Origin: Liolophura sinensis
Lineage: Eukaryota; Mollusca; Polyplacophora; Chitonida; Chitonidae
Direction: 5' to 3'
NCBI RefSeq assembly: GCF_032854445.1
Contig: NC_088298.1
Coordinates: forward strand, 9,227,504 to 9,291,503
DNA length: 64,000 nucleotides
A model generated the notes under the pieces. It made no database searches and had not been told where the DNA came from. It saw nothing but the letters and a program-made list of their open reading frames with translations. Each line of letters starts with the position of its first letter. Position 1 is the stretch's first letter. Position numbers and translations under genes: made by a program. Positions 14,345 to 25,106 of this stretch are shown piece after piece.

Positions 14345-14488
14345 CTTTAAATAATTTATTTATTTATTTGATTGGTGTTTTACGCCGGAGAAGAAGCCGG
14401 ATTTGAACTCACTGCGACCGAATTGGTTAGATGCTCCCGAGTCGTTGTGCCGTGCTGGCACGCTAAACACCTTGGCCACGGAGGCTTA
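14345..14488 (-). mobile_element. SINE family A, internally deleted
   Basis: On minus it has the tRNA-like head (aagcctccgtggccaaggtg) and the AAAT tail with ggcgtaaaacaccaatcaa, but the middle (the agctcatgctgg to ttcttgag blocks) is absent. Flanking words ttaaataatt and ttaaaataatt may be the target-site duplication. Confidence 0.7.
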
Positions 14489-14798
14489 AAATAATTAAGC
14501 CTTTTAAATAATTATTAACTCGATGAAGCAAACAAAGGCAAATGAAGTTTAGCCATATTTTGTATGAAGGTATAGATACACGTGATACAAAAGCCTTATT
14601 GATGGCTGACAAAGATAATGCATGTTTGTCTTTAGATATATTAGGACGAGTAATAAAGTCAATCTTGGCGTCGCGATATTCACTCGCTGGACGGACGGAC
14701 GGACATCTGTTTATCTATAAGTGAAGTATACTCGGTATTCTGACCACGAACGTAAGCCTGCATTGAAGTACAGCCTGCCTGAAGAGCGTTTACCATCA

Positions 14799-14822
14799 CC
14801 CCCCCCCCCCCCCCCCCCCCCC
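14799..14822 (+). repeat. Poly-C tract (24 C)
   Basis: An uninterrupted C run followed by a CCA/CAC-rich segment to about 14872. Open in one frame as Pro/His but with no gene context. Confidence 0.95.
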
Positions 14823-14872
14823 ACCAACCCTTCCCCCGTTACCAACAATCACCACCACCACCACACACATGA

Positions 14873-15865
14873 AAGTCAATATACGACATACATGTACGCT
14901 CCTTATTACCTCAACGGGTGTCACCATTGTCACATGTCCATAATTCTATGGCTCCAGAGCGTCGATTATATATGACATTTGAATACCAGCGATTATCTAC
15001 TCCTTCCCTCCCCCCACGCACAGCCTTGCCTCGCATAAGCTGCAATTAACTACAGACTTCATCCTGCCCCTGCCTTTCGCCAGCTATACCCTGTTTGGGC
15101 GTTCCCAAAGCACGTACAGATAAGCACGTGGTCATAACGGGTTTCAACATCAACACCAACGGTTGTGAGATTACACATTCATTTGATGAGTGGCAAGAAA
15201 TTTATGTAAACACAGAAAATACAAAGCTTTTGTATATTTATTTACCTATTTGCTTGCTTGTTTATTTATTCGGATCTGGGTTTACACAAACTGTTCAGAG
15301 TTTGTTGCAATTTTCGGGGAATTTGTTTTGGCGCATCCGTTGACTTCCTTATATCATATTTTGAACTCAGTAAGCATAGCGAGTTTATTAAAATTTCAAT
15401 TTAATTCATGCACTCAACAAATGAAAAGTGCGTGGTACGTTGCCAGTTCCAGTCCATAATGATATACGTGATCCCTGACAAACCCATGGTAACAAGTTGT
15501 TTGCCAAATCGCTCTGAAATGAGTAATGTGGCAAGGAAGGGTCCCTGAATAGTACCAATCGGTTTATGTGGTTGTAACACAGTGGTGACTAGATGGATAT
15601 GTTTGGTCACAGTCCCGCTTTATAAACCTATTAAAAACATAGCTTTAACCACGCAAAGAAATCAGTAACCAACTGCTGGTATCATCTCACGTGGTCAGAA
15701 ACCAGTTGGTACATGACAGTTGATTAGTGCAAAAATTGAATGGATATCAACCAACCAGTACCAAACTGGTTACTGTTTATTTGCAAGCATTTCGATGGGA
15801 CAAATACATGTATTTCAATTTCCCGAGAAGCATACTCATTCCAACATACCCACTTACACCAATCG
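14873..15865. other. Spacer, no gene recognised
   Basis: No recognisable gene. T-rich imperfect tttatttacctatttgcttg sequence at about 15236-15270 may be an old SINE tail. Confidence 0.35.
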
Positions 15866-15936
15866 CCGCCGTATAAGTGAAATATTCTTGAGTATGGCGT
15901 AAAATACCTATCAAATAAATAAATAAATAAATAAAT
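15866..15936 (+). mobile_element. SINE family A, 3' end only
   Basis: Contains cgccgtataagtgaaatatt, the ttgagtatggcgtaaaatac block and an (AAAT)n tail. Severely 5'-truncated. Confidence 0.75.
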
Positions 15937-16581
15937 GTACAGCGGATGGACAGAAATGACCTGTACATTAGAACGTGGACACGTCAATTGTGCTTTTGGA
16001 CTTCTGTGCAGGGGGGATTTTTGCGTCATGGAATATTAAATATAAAGTCATCTGATCAAACATCAGATAATTTCAGTTCGGAGTTCCTGAGGCAGGCTTT
16101 ACATTAAAATCCAAACACCTTTCATATGCCAACCCCTTTCATACCAGTGCTTGCCTTTTCATGGTTTCACAGAATTTCCATAAGTAGCTTAGCAAAAACA
16201 GGGAACAAAACATGACCTTTAACATGCCTATCTAATATCTTTTAAGCGATACTCTTCCTAAAATGGAAACGCACTGGATCTATGCGACGAAACAGACGTC
16301 CAGCCGTCAAACAAGATGGATTTTCCGGCTTAGTAATGACCAGGCCTATTCCGAAACTATCAAAGAGCTACAAGAAAGTGTACGAAGTAGGGAATTAAGG
16401 CAAAGAAAAGCTGTCAACAGTTTAAAATTATGGTGGAGAGACACAAAGTATGTTCCAAGCGAATGAAGGAAATCAGTATTCAAATCGTGTATGTACTATG
16501 CTAGAAAAAAAAAACACACGGAGATGATGTGACTAAATACTGAGATGAGCGCCCACTTGTGAAATGTTGTCATCGCTGTAA
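15937..16581. other. Spacer, no gene recognised
   Basis: Short ORFs only; none recognised. Confidence 0.4.
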
Positions 16582-16984
16582 GAGCTTGTTAAGTGAGTGA
16601 GTGCGAGTGCTTGGGGTTTAACGTCGTATTCAACAATTTTTCAGTCATATGACGACGAAGGAATCATTAGGGTGCATGTACGTGTAATGTGCCTCCTTGT
16701 TGCAGAACGGATTTCCATCGCTCTTTTATTTAGTGCTGCTTCACTGAGACGACTTACCGAAGGCAAGTAAGCCGCCCCGCCCGAGCCATTATACTGATAC
16801 GGGTCAACCAGTCGTTGCACTATCCCATTCATGCTGAACACCAAGCGAGGAAGTTACAACTTCCTCTTTTAAGGTCTTTGGTGTGACTCGACCAAGGATT
16901 GATCCTGGATCTACCGGTCCCGAAGCGGACGCTCTACCAACTGTGCTATCCGGGCCGGTCACGAGCTTGTTAAGGTTCATTGTA
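16582..16984 (-). mobile_element. SINE family B, full length with target-site duplication
   Basis: Minus-strand tRNA-derived SINE (body 16594-16972). The head has an A-box-like tagcacagttggtagag and a B-box-like ggatcaatccttg. The body has the ggaagttgtaacttcctcgc, gtataatggctcg and gtcgtctcagtgaagcagca blocks. The tail is aaccccaagcactcg followed by cact repeats. A 12-bp direct repeat gagcttgttaag flanks it at 16582-16593 and 16973-16984. Confidence 0.92.
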
Positions 16985-17979
16985 TAATTACTTATATTCT
17001 GCCTATCACATTAAGTAACTTGTTTAAGAATGACAGCATATTACATCAATTACCCTAGTTAAAGTTAGGAGCATATTCATTAATATGTGACCATTGATTC
17101 ATGTTTGTCATAATTTTGGCACACATCCTACATGTCTTTGTCGTCCATGTACTTTTGTAAGTTTGCACATTGCTTCCGGAAAGCGGTTAACATCGTTGGC
17201 TGCGACGAGACCTGGCGATTTCACTTAAGATTCGCTTGTGTTCGTCCAAATCCGATCCCAACAGATCGGGGACTTATTCCATTATCGACCTTGGTGAATG
17301 AGCTCTCTTAGCAATATCGCTGACATGAAGTCTGGGGAGTAATTATGGAATATAGACCTATACATGTAGTTCAGCCTGAAACCGGGCGTCTGGCCAGTCA
17401 GCTGAATAAGCAGAAATTCTGGGCAATACTCTGCCGTCGTGAGTGACCAAAGCACCCCAAAAAGACGTATCACAAGCTGGCAATGAATAAGGCTAAAAGA
17501 GAAGACAACAAATAATGTAACCTTGGTGATTACGGGATAGGGATGGAAACAGATCTAAAAGACAACAGTCATTTTTGTTTTCTGATATGCCTGGTAACTC
17601 AGTAAATCAAACTTTAATCTGGAATTCTTTCAAGGCCATGAGATGGGCCATATTAAAACAACCGGAAACACGATGCCGCGTTAATGTTGCGTTCTCGGGT
17701 TATAGAGCTAACTTGCGCCTGATTGATTAATATTGATAATATGGCGTCTCTGTCGATTTTCCTGATGTGGGCAATTTTACTCACTTTGAACTGCGATATC
17801 TCGGTTTTGCAAGATCACAAAGACAAAAAAATGATGCTTTTTAAACACTGTACCGGGTAATTTGTGGATGCATATATACATTTAGTCAGGTATTGTCTGT
17901 TATTTTATACGCTGGTCGAATTTGAAACGTGAATGTCGTAATGGTTACCTGTACCCTGAATACTGGATATAATGCATCA
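16985..17979. other. Spacer, no gene recognised
   Basis: No recognisable coding sequence or repeat. A phrase near 17640-17700 (ttaaaacaaccggaaacacg) has a similar counterpart near 34480 (attaaagcaaccggaaatat), so an old dispersed repeat is possible. Confidence 0.35.
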
Positions 17980-18258
17980 ACACGTATATAGTTTACATCT
18001 TCACTGTGTATCTACACGTATATAGTTTACATCTTCACTGTGTATCTACACGTATATAGTTTACATCTTCACTGTGTATCTACACGTGTATAGTTTACAT
18101 CTTCACTATGTATCTACACGTATATAGTTTACGCCCTCACTGCGTATCTACACGTATATAGTTTACATCTTCAATGTATGCACACGTATATAGTTTACAC
18201 CATTACTGTTTATCTACACGTATATAGTTTATAGTATCACTGTATATCTAAAAGTATA
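17980..18258 (+). repeat. Minisatellite, 34-bp unit, about 8 copies
   Basis: The unit contains ctacacgtatatagtttaca followed by tcttcactgtgtat. The last copies are diverged. A family A SINE follows immediately. Confidence 0.92.
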
Positions 18259-18267
18259 CACCTTCAC

Positions 18268-18425
18268 AAGTCCAGCTCATGCTGGCTTCCTCTCCGGGCA
18301 TGCGTAGGAAGGTTTCCAGCAACCTGCGGATGGTCGTGGGTTTTCCCCGGGTTGTGCCTGGTTTCCGCTCACCATAATGCCGGCCGCCGTCAAATAAGTG
18401 AAATATTCTTGAGTATTCTTGAGCG
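18268..18425 (+). mobile_element. SINE family A, 5'-truncated
   Basis: Starts at the acaagtccagctcatgctgg block and runs through gatggtcgtgggttttcccc to ataagtgaaatattcttgag. The tail is lost or replaced. It lies between the 34-bp and 54-bp arrays. Confidence 0.8.
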
Positions 18426-18454
18426 GGTTAACCTACTGAGCCACAGAGAACCCA

Positions 18455-18598
18455 GTTTGCTATATAAGTTTGCTCAAATGTTTCGCTTCACACAAGCGTA
18501 GCTTTCCCCATTTTGCCACATACCTTAACATTTTGCTGCACATAGACGTATTGCTCTTTGCTATAGTCATACCAAAGAATTTTAAAATGGTACATGTT
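18455..18598 (+). repeat. Outlying degenerate copies of the 54-bp minisatellite
   Basis: Phrases such as cgcttcacacaagcgtagct and aacattttgctgcacatagacg match the unit of the array at 18890-19735. The inverted SINE pair at 18600-18885 separates them from it, suggesting insertion into an older array. Confidence 0.6.
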
Positions 18599-18599
18599 G

Positions 18600-18885
18600 T
18601 TGCCTCGCTCGACGCTCAGAACTTAGAGTTTAGAGCACGGGAACACGACTGGTTGGCCGGTGTCAGTGTAGTGTGACTGGGTGGGGTGTCATGTCTGATT
18701 TCTTCGGCATGACACTTCAGTGGCGGCAGCACTTTTGGCAGCATTGACTCACCCTTCTCCCAAAAAAACTAATACATGTATGGTGCAGTGTTGCCTCCAG
18801 TGAAGTATCATGCCTAAGACCCCAGAGATGAAACCCCACCCAGTCACATTATACTGTCACCAGTCCAGGCGTGCATACTTCCGTG
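18600..18885. mobile_element. Two SINE family C fragments in inverted orientation
   Basis: The left arm (about 18600-18735, plus) carries a gtgtgactgggtggggtgtc block and a gcatgacacttcagtgg block. The right arm (about 18783-18880) carries their reverse complements (ccagtgaagtatcatgcc and cccacccagtcacattatac). Arms of about 75-100 bp with a loop of about 50 bp could form a hairpin in DNA or RNA. Confidence 0.7.
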
Positions 18886-18889
18886 TAAG

Positions 18890-19735
18890 CGTACTTAGTG
18901 TTCCTCAATTTGCTATGCATGTACCTATTTTAATATTTTATTTCACATAGGCGTACCTTTCCTTAATTTGCTATATATGTTCCGTGATATTTTTGCTCCT
19001 AAAAAAGGTAAATGTAGCTTTCCCCAATTGTAGAAGTACCTAAGCATTTTGCTACGCACAAACATAGCTTTCCTCAATTTGCTGTACATGTACTTATGTA
19101 TTTTGCTTCACACAAAAGTAGCGTTCCTCAATTTGCTATACATGTACCTATGTATTTTGCTTCACACAAACGTAGCGTTCCACAATTTACTATACATGTA
19201 CCTAAGCATTTTGCTTCACACAAACGTAGCGTTCCACAATATGCTATACATTTACCTAAGCATTTTGCTTCACACAAACGTAGCGTTCAACAATTTCCTA
19301 TACATGTACCTAAGCATTTTGCTTCACACAAACGTAGCGTTCAACAATTTCCTATACATGTACCTAAGCATTTTGCTTCACACAGACGTAACGTTCCACA
19401 ATTTCCTATACATGTACCTAAGCATTTTGCTTCACACAGACGTAGCGTTCCACAATTTGCTATACATGTACCTAAGTATTTTGCTTGACACAAACGTAGC
19501 GTTCCACAATCTGCCATACATGTGTGTGAAGCATCTGGCTTCACACAAACGTATCTTTCCTTTATGTGCTATACATGTAATTCTACCTTATAAATAATTT
19601 GCTTTACGTACGCGTAATTCCTTAATTCGCTATACACATACCTTAATAATTTCTTTCTCAAAAGCGTACATGTAGCTGTCTTTTTTTGCTAAACATGTAC
19701 ATGTCTTATTATTTTGCTTCACACAGACGTGGTTT
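18890..19735 (+). repeat. Minisatellite, 54-bp unit, about 13 copies
   Basis: The core 19030-19560 is regular. The unit contains gcttcacacaaacgtagcgt, a tccacaatttgctatacatg block and tacctaagcatttt. Because 54 is a multiple of three, several frames stay open (for example an 18-residue period over 182 codons), but I read this as a by-product of the repeat, not a gene. Confidence 0.93.
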
Positions 19736-21007
19736 CATCCGGAATAGATCGAATTCCTCTGTAACGAGTATTTCAATAAGCATGAAAGCAGCAGGTAACC
19801 GACGTATATAATAAAAATATTAAATCCGGCTTTATTGAATACTAGTAGCCATGTTCCGCTGAATATACTCCACACGACAGATATGTAATATTATGGAGTA
19901 TTTTGGCCCAGTGCCAGATGATTTCCTTCACATTCGCGTTCAGTCCAATGCTGTTCCGTCGTGCTTCATTTGACTGATGAGAGCTCAGCATAGAGATAAG
20001 ACAAACACGTTATGGCTGTCACAGACAGGATCATCTGTAGCGTACTCATCCGCGATGAAAATGTTCAAGCTTTTCATACGGGCAATATATACCGATCCGT
20101 CCGATACGAAAAAAGAAAAAAAAAAGAACAATGAATGCTCCGTAATAGAATACGACTAACAACCCGCAAAGCAGCGCCACTGCTAAAGGGGATTACAGGA
20201 TACTATAATTCATTATTGTAGCAGTCTGCCATGTCGTATACGATAAACAACACCAACGGAAACTATAGCTCGCGTGCATGACATGTAGAGTAAGTGAAAG
20301 GTTCAAGGTCAAAGTGCCATCATAGAAGAGCCATCACGCAATGCCTTCATCAATTTATGACGTAACAACCAATCAAATAAGAGCAACATCACACTTTTGG
20401 TACACGTTATTGCGAATGCTTGGATCAGAGAGATGACCTTTCGGCGCTTCTATTCGCGTACATGCGTGATTAACTGTTTGATTAACAGATCGATTAATTG
20501 ATTGATGGATGTTCAAGCGGATGGGTGAAAAATGACGCCCTCAAGAGGTGTCGCAGTAACTAAAGGTGAAATTACAGAATACACCAGGCTGATGAATTTC
20601 ATCACTCATGTAACGAATGATAATATATTCTGCGATGTTATGAATTTATTGTTCAGTTGTTATGCAAGATCTGCAACAAAATATTTTGCGGACTGACAAA
20701 AATATTTGATTATTTCTTTTTTCAATTTCGGTTATTCTTTATGACAATTAATAGTAACATTTTAAACTTAACGTTTGTATGACGCAAAGCTAAATTAAAG
20801 ATGAAGGTAGTTCCATTATTACTATCTATGAATACCGGTAACATTTTCCAGAGCCTTTGTCGAAACAGACATTCGTATACAAACCGTCCACCACAATGTT
20901 GCAGGTCGATAACAGCAAGATCAATTTCCAGAATCACGAAGGAATTAAGAAATTACTGTACATAAAGTAAAAACTTAGGGTGGATTCATACAAAGGCAAA
21001 CTTTAGT
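19736..21007. other. Spacer, no gene recognised
   Basis: About 1.3 kb of unique-looking sequence. A gattgattgatgg-type run lies near 20490. No recognisable ORF. Confidence 0.4.
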
Positions 21008-21158
21008 AGTCTCAGTGGTTAGCGTGCCAATGTCCCTCAGCAACCTGCAGATGGTCGTGGGTTTACCCCAAGCTCTGTCGGGTTTCTGCTGGCCGGCGTC
21101 GTATAGGTGAAATATTCTTGAGTACGGCGTAAAACTCCAATAAATAAATAAATAAACA
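21008..21158 (+). mobile_element. SINE family A, internally deleted
   Basis: A short head remnant (ggttagcgtgccaatg) is joined to the cagcaacctgcagatggtcg block, then gaaatattcttgagtacggc and an AAAT tail. Confidence 0.75.
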
Positions 21159-21906
21159 AAAAAAGCATCTATTCGGAGATGACGAAGAGGCGCAAGGAAT
21201 GCTCTAGATGAATGAGTTAAGTCAGTATCCAAATCGTGTACCAATGCTCGTAAGTTGTCGTTGATCTAAATATATTTCCCATATACATTTTGATCGCAAC
21301 TGTTTTTACAGTCCAGATGTTAACTACAAAGAATGCCAAAATACAGCAGTTAAGCATTTGTCACGGTTTGACATATGTAGTCAAAGCAACAGAGTTATAG
21401 CGCTGTTATGTGTAAATTCCCAGGACACAGACAGATCGTGAAACAGAGGTATACGTCAAATAAAAAGAACCTGCCTTGTAAATCACAAACAAACACATGT
21501 TTGCTCGCCTGTGCCGTGTTTCTCTTGTGCTAATGGTGATTTGCTGATTGACTGACTGACGCAAATTATTTTACCAAGGTCGTTTGAGAGTTAAGTACGT
21601 TATAACTTTTGTTACAGGAAAAAGCGCCCAAAATCGATGCAGCCATTACTAGATAGACCATTTAAAACAATACACCCATGAGTAAAATATTAATGAAATG
21701 ATGTTCTCAAAACTTTGTTCTCACCGGTGAACATAAGGAAACAAAGGTGAAGTGACGTCAGGGTTCTTATGCACACCGTCTTGCAATATGAACAGCTCAC
21801 CACTGAATTCAAACATTTGAATGCCTTTAACACTCTTTTAAAAATCGCAAAAGATAAATGAAAGTATTCAGTTGTCGGACTGATGAACGTTACTTTATAT
21901 TTTAGC
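21159..21906. other. Spacer, no gene recognised
   Basis: No recognisable feature apart from a short gattgactgactgac run near 21549. Confidence 0.4.
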
Positions 21907-22200
21907 TTTGTTTAAGGGTAGTGTAAGGCCTGAGTATTGTATGATAAGGGTTAAATGCTGTCCGATTAGGATTAAGTGTTGTACTGTAAAGATTAAATGC
22001 TGTCTGGTAAAGATTAAGCGCTGTCTCGCAAGAATTAAGTATTGTACGGTAACGGTTAAGTACTGTTCGGTAAGGATTAAGTGCTATCTGGTTAGGATTA
22101 AGTTTTGTACGGTAAGGATTAAGTGCTATGTGGCAAGGATTAAATATTGCACGGTAAGGGTTAAGTGTTGTACGGTAAGGGTTAAGTTTTGTGCGGTATA
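21907..22200 (+). repeat. Minisatellite, 21-bp unit, about 14 copies
   Basis: The unit is close to gtacggtaagggttaagtgt plus one base, with diverged variants. One frame is open through the array (97 codons, a 7-residue period rich in Cys, Lys and Ile), as expected for a period divisible by three. Confidence 0.93.
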
Positions 22201-22616
22201 ACTGCCACTCCCCAGAATCACTAACGGGACAACTATAGAAGAACTACTGTTGAGCTCTCATCAGTAGATATGTAGCGGCCTACATGATTACATAGTTTAA
22301 AACTTGAGACAAATCGTCTTTTGCGTTGAGACACGAAATTTGGCTATTTCCAGCGCTGCCCGAAGATGTGTCACGGATGACCTTTAGATTACAATAAACC
22401 TGTATTTTGTAAATTTACACAGTTATACTCATGAGCGTACCAGAGTAAAGGCTTGTCATGCCATTAACCTAAAAGTACTTTCATAAAGTAACCAGTAACC
22501 AAAAATTAGTTAAGTACATTTACTGTAGACAATTATACATTTATTTATAAAGTTCTGTTCTAATTTCTATACGATTATCAGAAGAGGCTGTATATAAAGA
22601 GACTGTAATAATTTGC
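22201..22616. other. Spacer between two minisatellites
   Basis: AT-rich and unique-looking; no gene seen. Confidence 0.4.
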
Positions 22617-23165
22617 AGGATATGCAGATCCTCTAATACATAGCTGTATATGAAGAACCTCTAACAAGTAGTTGTATATGAAGAACCTCTAACAAGTAGC
22701 TGTATATAAAGAACGTCTAACAAGTAGCTGAGTATGAAGACCTGCTAACAAGTAGCTGTATATGAAGAACCTCCAACAGTTAGCTGTGCATGAAGAACGT
22801 CCCACAAGTAGCTGTGTATGCAGAACGTCCCACAAGAAGCTGTATATAAAGAACCTCCCACAAGTAGCTGAGTATGAGGACCTGCTAACAAGTAACTGCA
22901 TATGAAGAACCTCCAACTGTTAGCTGTGTATGAAGAACGTCCCACAAGTAGCTGTATATAAAGAACGTCCCACAAGTAGCTGTGTATGCAGAACGTCCCA
23001 CAAGTAGCTGTATATAAAGAACGCCCCACAAGTAGCTGAGTATGAGGACCTGCTAACAAGTAACTGCATATGAAGAACCTCCAACAGTTAGCTGTGTATG
23101 AAGAACGTCCCACAAGTAGCTGTGTATGAAGACCCTCTAGCAAGTAATTGTACATATGGAACCTG
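22617..23165 (+). repeat. Minisatellite, 28-bp unit, about 19 copies, with higher-order structure
   Basis: The unit contains tagctgtatatgaagaacct followed by ctaacaag. A diagnostic variant (tagctgagtatgaggacctg) recurs at 22725, 22865 and 23033, that is 140 and 168 bp apart (5 and 6 units), so blocks of units were duplicated together. Confidence 0.93.
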
Positions 23166-23339
23166 TAACATGTAACTGTTCATGCAGGTATCCAGTCGTT
23201 GTGCATGGATAGACTATGCTAAGTGACTGTACATGTATATAAAGAGCCTCTATCAGTTAGCGGCATAAAAGAAAATAAGGGTCTGGACTTGCGGCACATT
23301 AAAATCTTATATTAACTGGTATCAGAATTTAAGTGTATG

Positions 23340-23525
23340 TTAATTTAGTTTTGACTGGCATTTATACATAACGCGGTACCCAAGACTATTTCATGCATAT
23401 GGCGACTGCCAGGATTATGGAAGAAGAAACCACCGCACATGGATGGCAAATCTCCTGACATATGGCTACAGCCCAGTGGGCATGAGTGATGACCTTCGTT
23501 TACAATGAAACAAGGGGAAAAATCA
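23340..23525 (-). mobile_element. Old SINE D-like fragment
   Basis: Contains blocks resembling the D-like body on minus (near 23345-23400 and the ccaccgcacatggatggcaa block). Strongly diverged. Confidence 0.35.
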
Positions 23526-24605
23526 TACATACATATATCCGTACCAGTGTACGTACATTCACAAACACGAAACTTTTCCCTCTGAATGTATAAGCCAAAA
23601 ATGACTGATGTATCGATTCACTGATTGGTCTGTTTATTGATTGATTTTTTCAACTGATTGATTTCTCCATCTTTTTTGCATCTGCTAAAGGAGTGCAGAC
23701 TTAACCTGGCTACATTCAGACCCAGGAGAAATCTGACAAACCTGTGATCAGTTATCTCACTAGTGAGACAAAAGTTAATGAACACGTGATAACTATATAT
23801 CACTACAGTTGTCTACCATACGATACATGATATAGGAAATACCGACAAGCCTTGAAAAACGGCGAAGCGGAAATACCATAAGGGATTTTAAAAATATGCA
23901 CGAAATGTTAGCGTGTGATCTGCAGAGCTAATATTAATACACACTCAGTGTGGATTTATATACATAGGTGTTTTCACAATGCATTTTTAATTTACCGTCC
24001 GTTGTCGCCCAAAAGTGGACGTCTGATATAAGTAATGTCTCATCCTTGTACAGAGCAAATTGAGCTGGGTCTCATCTTAATATATACATGTATATACATA
24101 TATAAAAGAAACTTTATTTGTCTTATTCTAATATTGTTCCATCTGACTAATATATGGAACAAATTAAAAATAATAACATAAGAAACTTTGTCTTGTTGCA
24201 ACACAGAACAAAAGGAGATTTTTCTCATCCTAATACTTGTACGTAACAAATGGGACTTAGTTTATCCTAATACAAAAACAAGTACAACACTGGCCCAGAA
24301 TATACGGAGGTAATGGTCCGTTCAGATTTCCAAACACCTTTGAGCAACTGGCTCCAGAATTACAACGCTGTTTTAATATACGGACCAAATAACATACGGA
24401 ACTTTGGCTCATAGCATCCTTCGTTTTTCCCAATACAGAACAAATAGAACACTTGTCCAGAATAGACGGAAGTAATAATACAGTAAAGCTTTCATCTTAG
24501 GTTTTTTTTTTAAATAGAAGAGTTCTCGAAACTCGAAACTGTCCTACTGCGCTTGACGTACCATTGCATGCTACACCTGTGTAAAACGGAACCCTGAAAG
24601 TGTAA
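23526..24605. other. AT-rich spacer with irregular repeats
   Basis: From 24050 to 24480 the words acagaacaaa, ctcatcctaata and atatacggaggtaat recur irregularly, like a decayed tandem array. No gene recognised. Confidence 0.4.
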
Positions 24606-24800
24606 AAGACAAAGAAGTACCAATGGCATCCCATGTCTGGCACACAGAACTTGGAACCGAGGCTGCAAAAGACAAATTTGTATTTGCGGCGTCCCGAGTT
24701 GAGTGGATGGAATAGAGATTACAAAGACAAAGTTCTATGTACGGCGTCCCGGAAACGGCAAACAAATGAACAGAAACGACAAAGACAAAACTGTACTTAC
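24606..24800 (-). repeat. Four-copy tandem duplication of an exon/donor junction
   Basis: Copies begin near 24606, 24669, 24724 and 24782 (spacing 55-63 bp). Each contains agacaaa, a gtac-like stretch and ggcatcccgg/ggcgtcccgg. The last copy is the 3' boundary of the candidate exon at 24801-25106: on minus it reads CCCGGGATGCC then GTAAGTAC, a strong splice donor. The other copies have weaker or lost donors. Confidence 0.6.
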
Positions 24801-25106
24801 GGCATCCCGGGTCGGGTGCATAGAACGCCTCTTACTCCCCCGCCGGCTGTCTCGACGCTTGTAACTTTTACTCCGCAAGGTGGGCGAGCCCATGGAAACT
24901 TCACAGGGAACTTCCTCGGGCTGATGGGGTTTAGTGTCCATGGTCATAAAACTATACGCTACGCTGCTCATCATCGTAGTCCAACAGCCTACCCAGAAAG
25001 ACGAAAACCCGGCAAAGCTACGGGAGTCCGCATCGCACACCGGAGGCTGTTGACGCTCCTGTGCAAACGTCGGCGCGCGGCCGTACGCATGGCAGTCCCA
25101 AGATGA
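24801..25106 (-). CDS. Candidate coding exon of unknown gene
   Basis: I do not recognise the product. The minus frame is open from about 25106 to 24801 and ends exactly at a consensus donor (GTAAGTAC) in phase 0. The segment is clearly more GC- and CpG-rich than its surroundings. If translation starts at the ATG at 24974 the exon encodes 58 residues; the frame is also open further upstream, with a weakly hydrophobic stretch before a basic, Arg/Ser/Lys-rich end (RRDSRRGSKRR). The plus strand is also open over 157 codons, a common effect in GC-rich DNA, so the strand choice rests on the splice donor. No partner exon was identified downstream on minus. Confidence 0.35.

Noticed and set aside
16910-16972. 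Genuine tRNA gene on minus
   Set aside because: The A-box and B-box are the head of SINE family B; no complete cloverleaf is formed and a SINE body follows, flanked by a target duplication.
21907-22200. Telomere-like repeat
   Set aside because: The unit contains ggttaagtg and ggtaaggat words but is a 21-bp diverged minisatellite, not a TTAGGG-type array.
24633-25106. 157-codon plus-strand ORF as the true gene
   Set aside because: The opposite strand has an equally open frame that ends at a consensus splice donor. The plus ORF has no recognisable domain or splice support.
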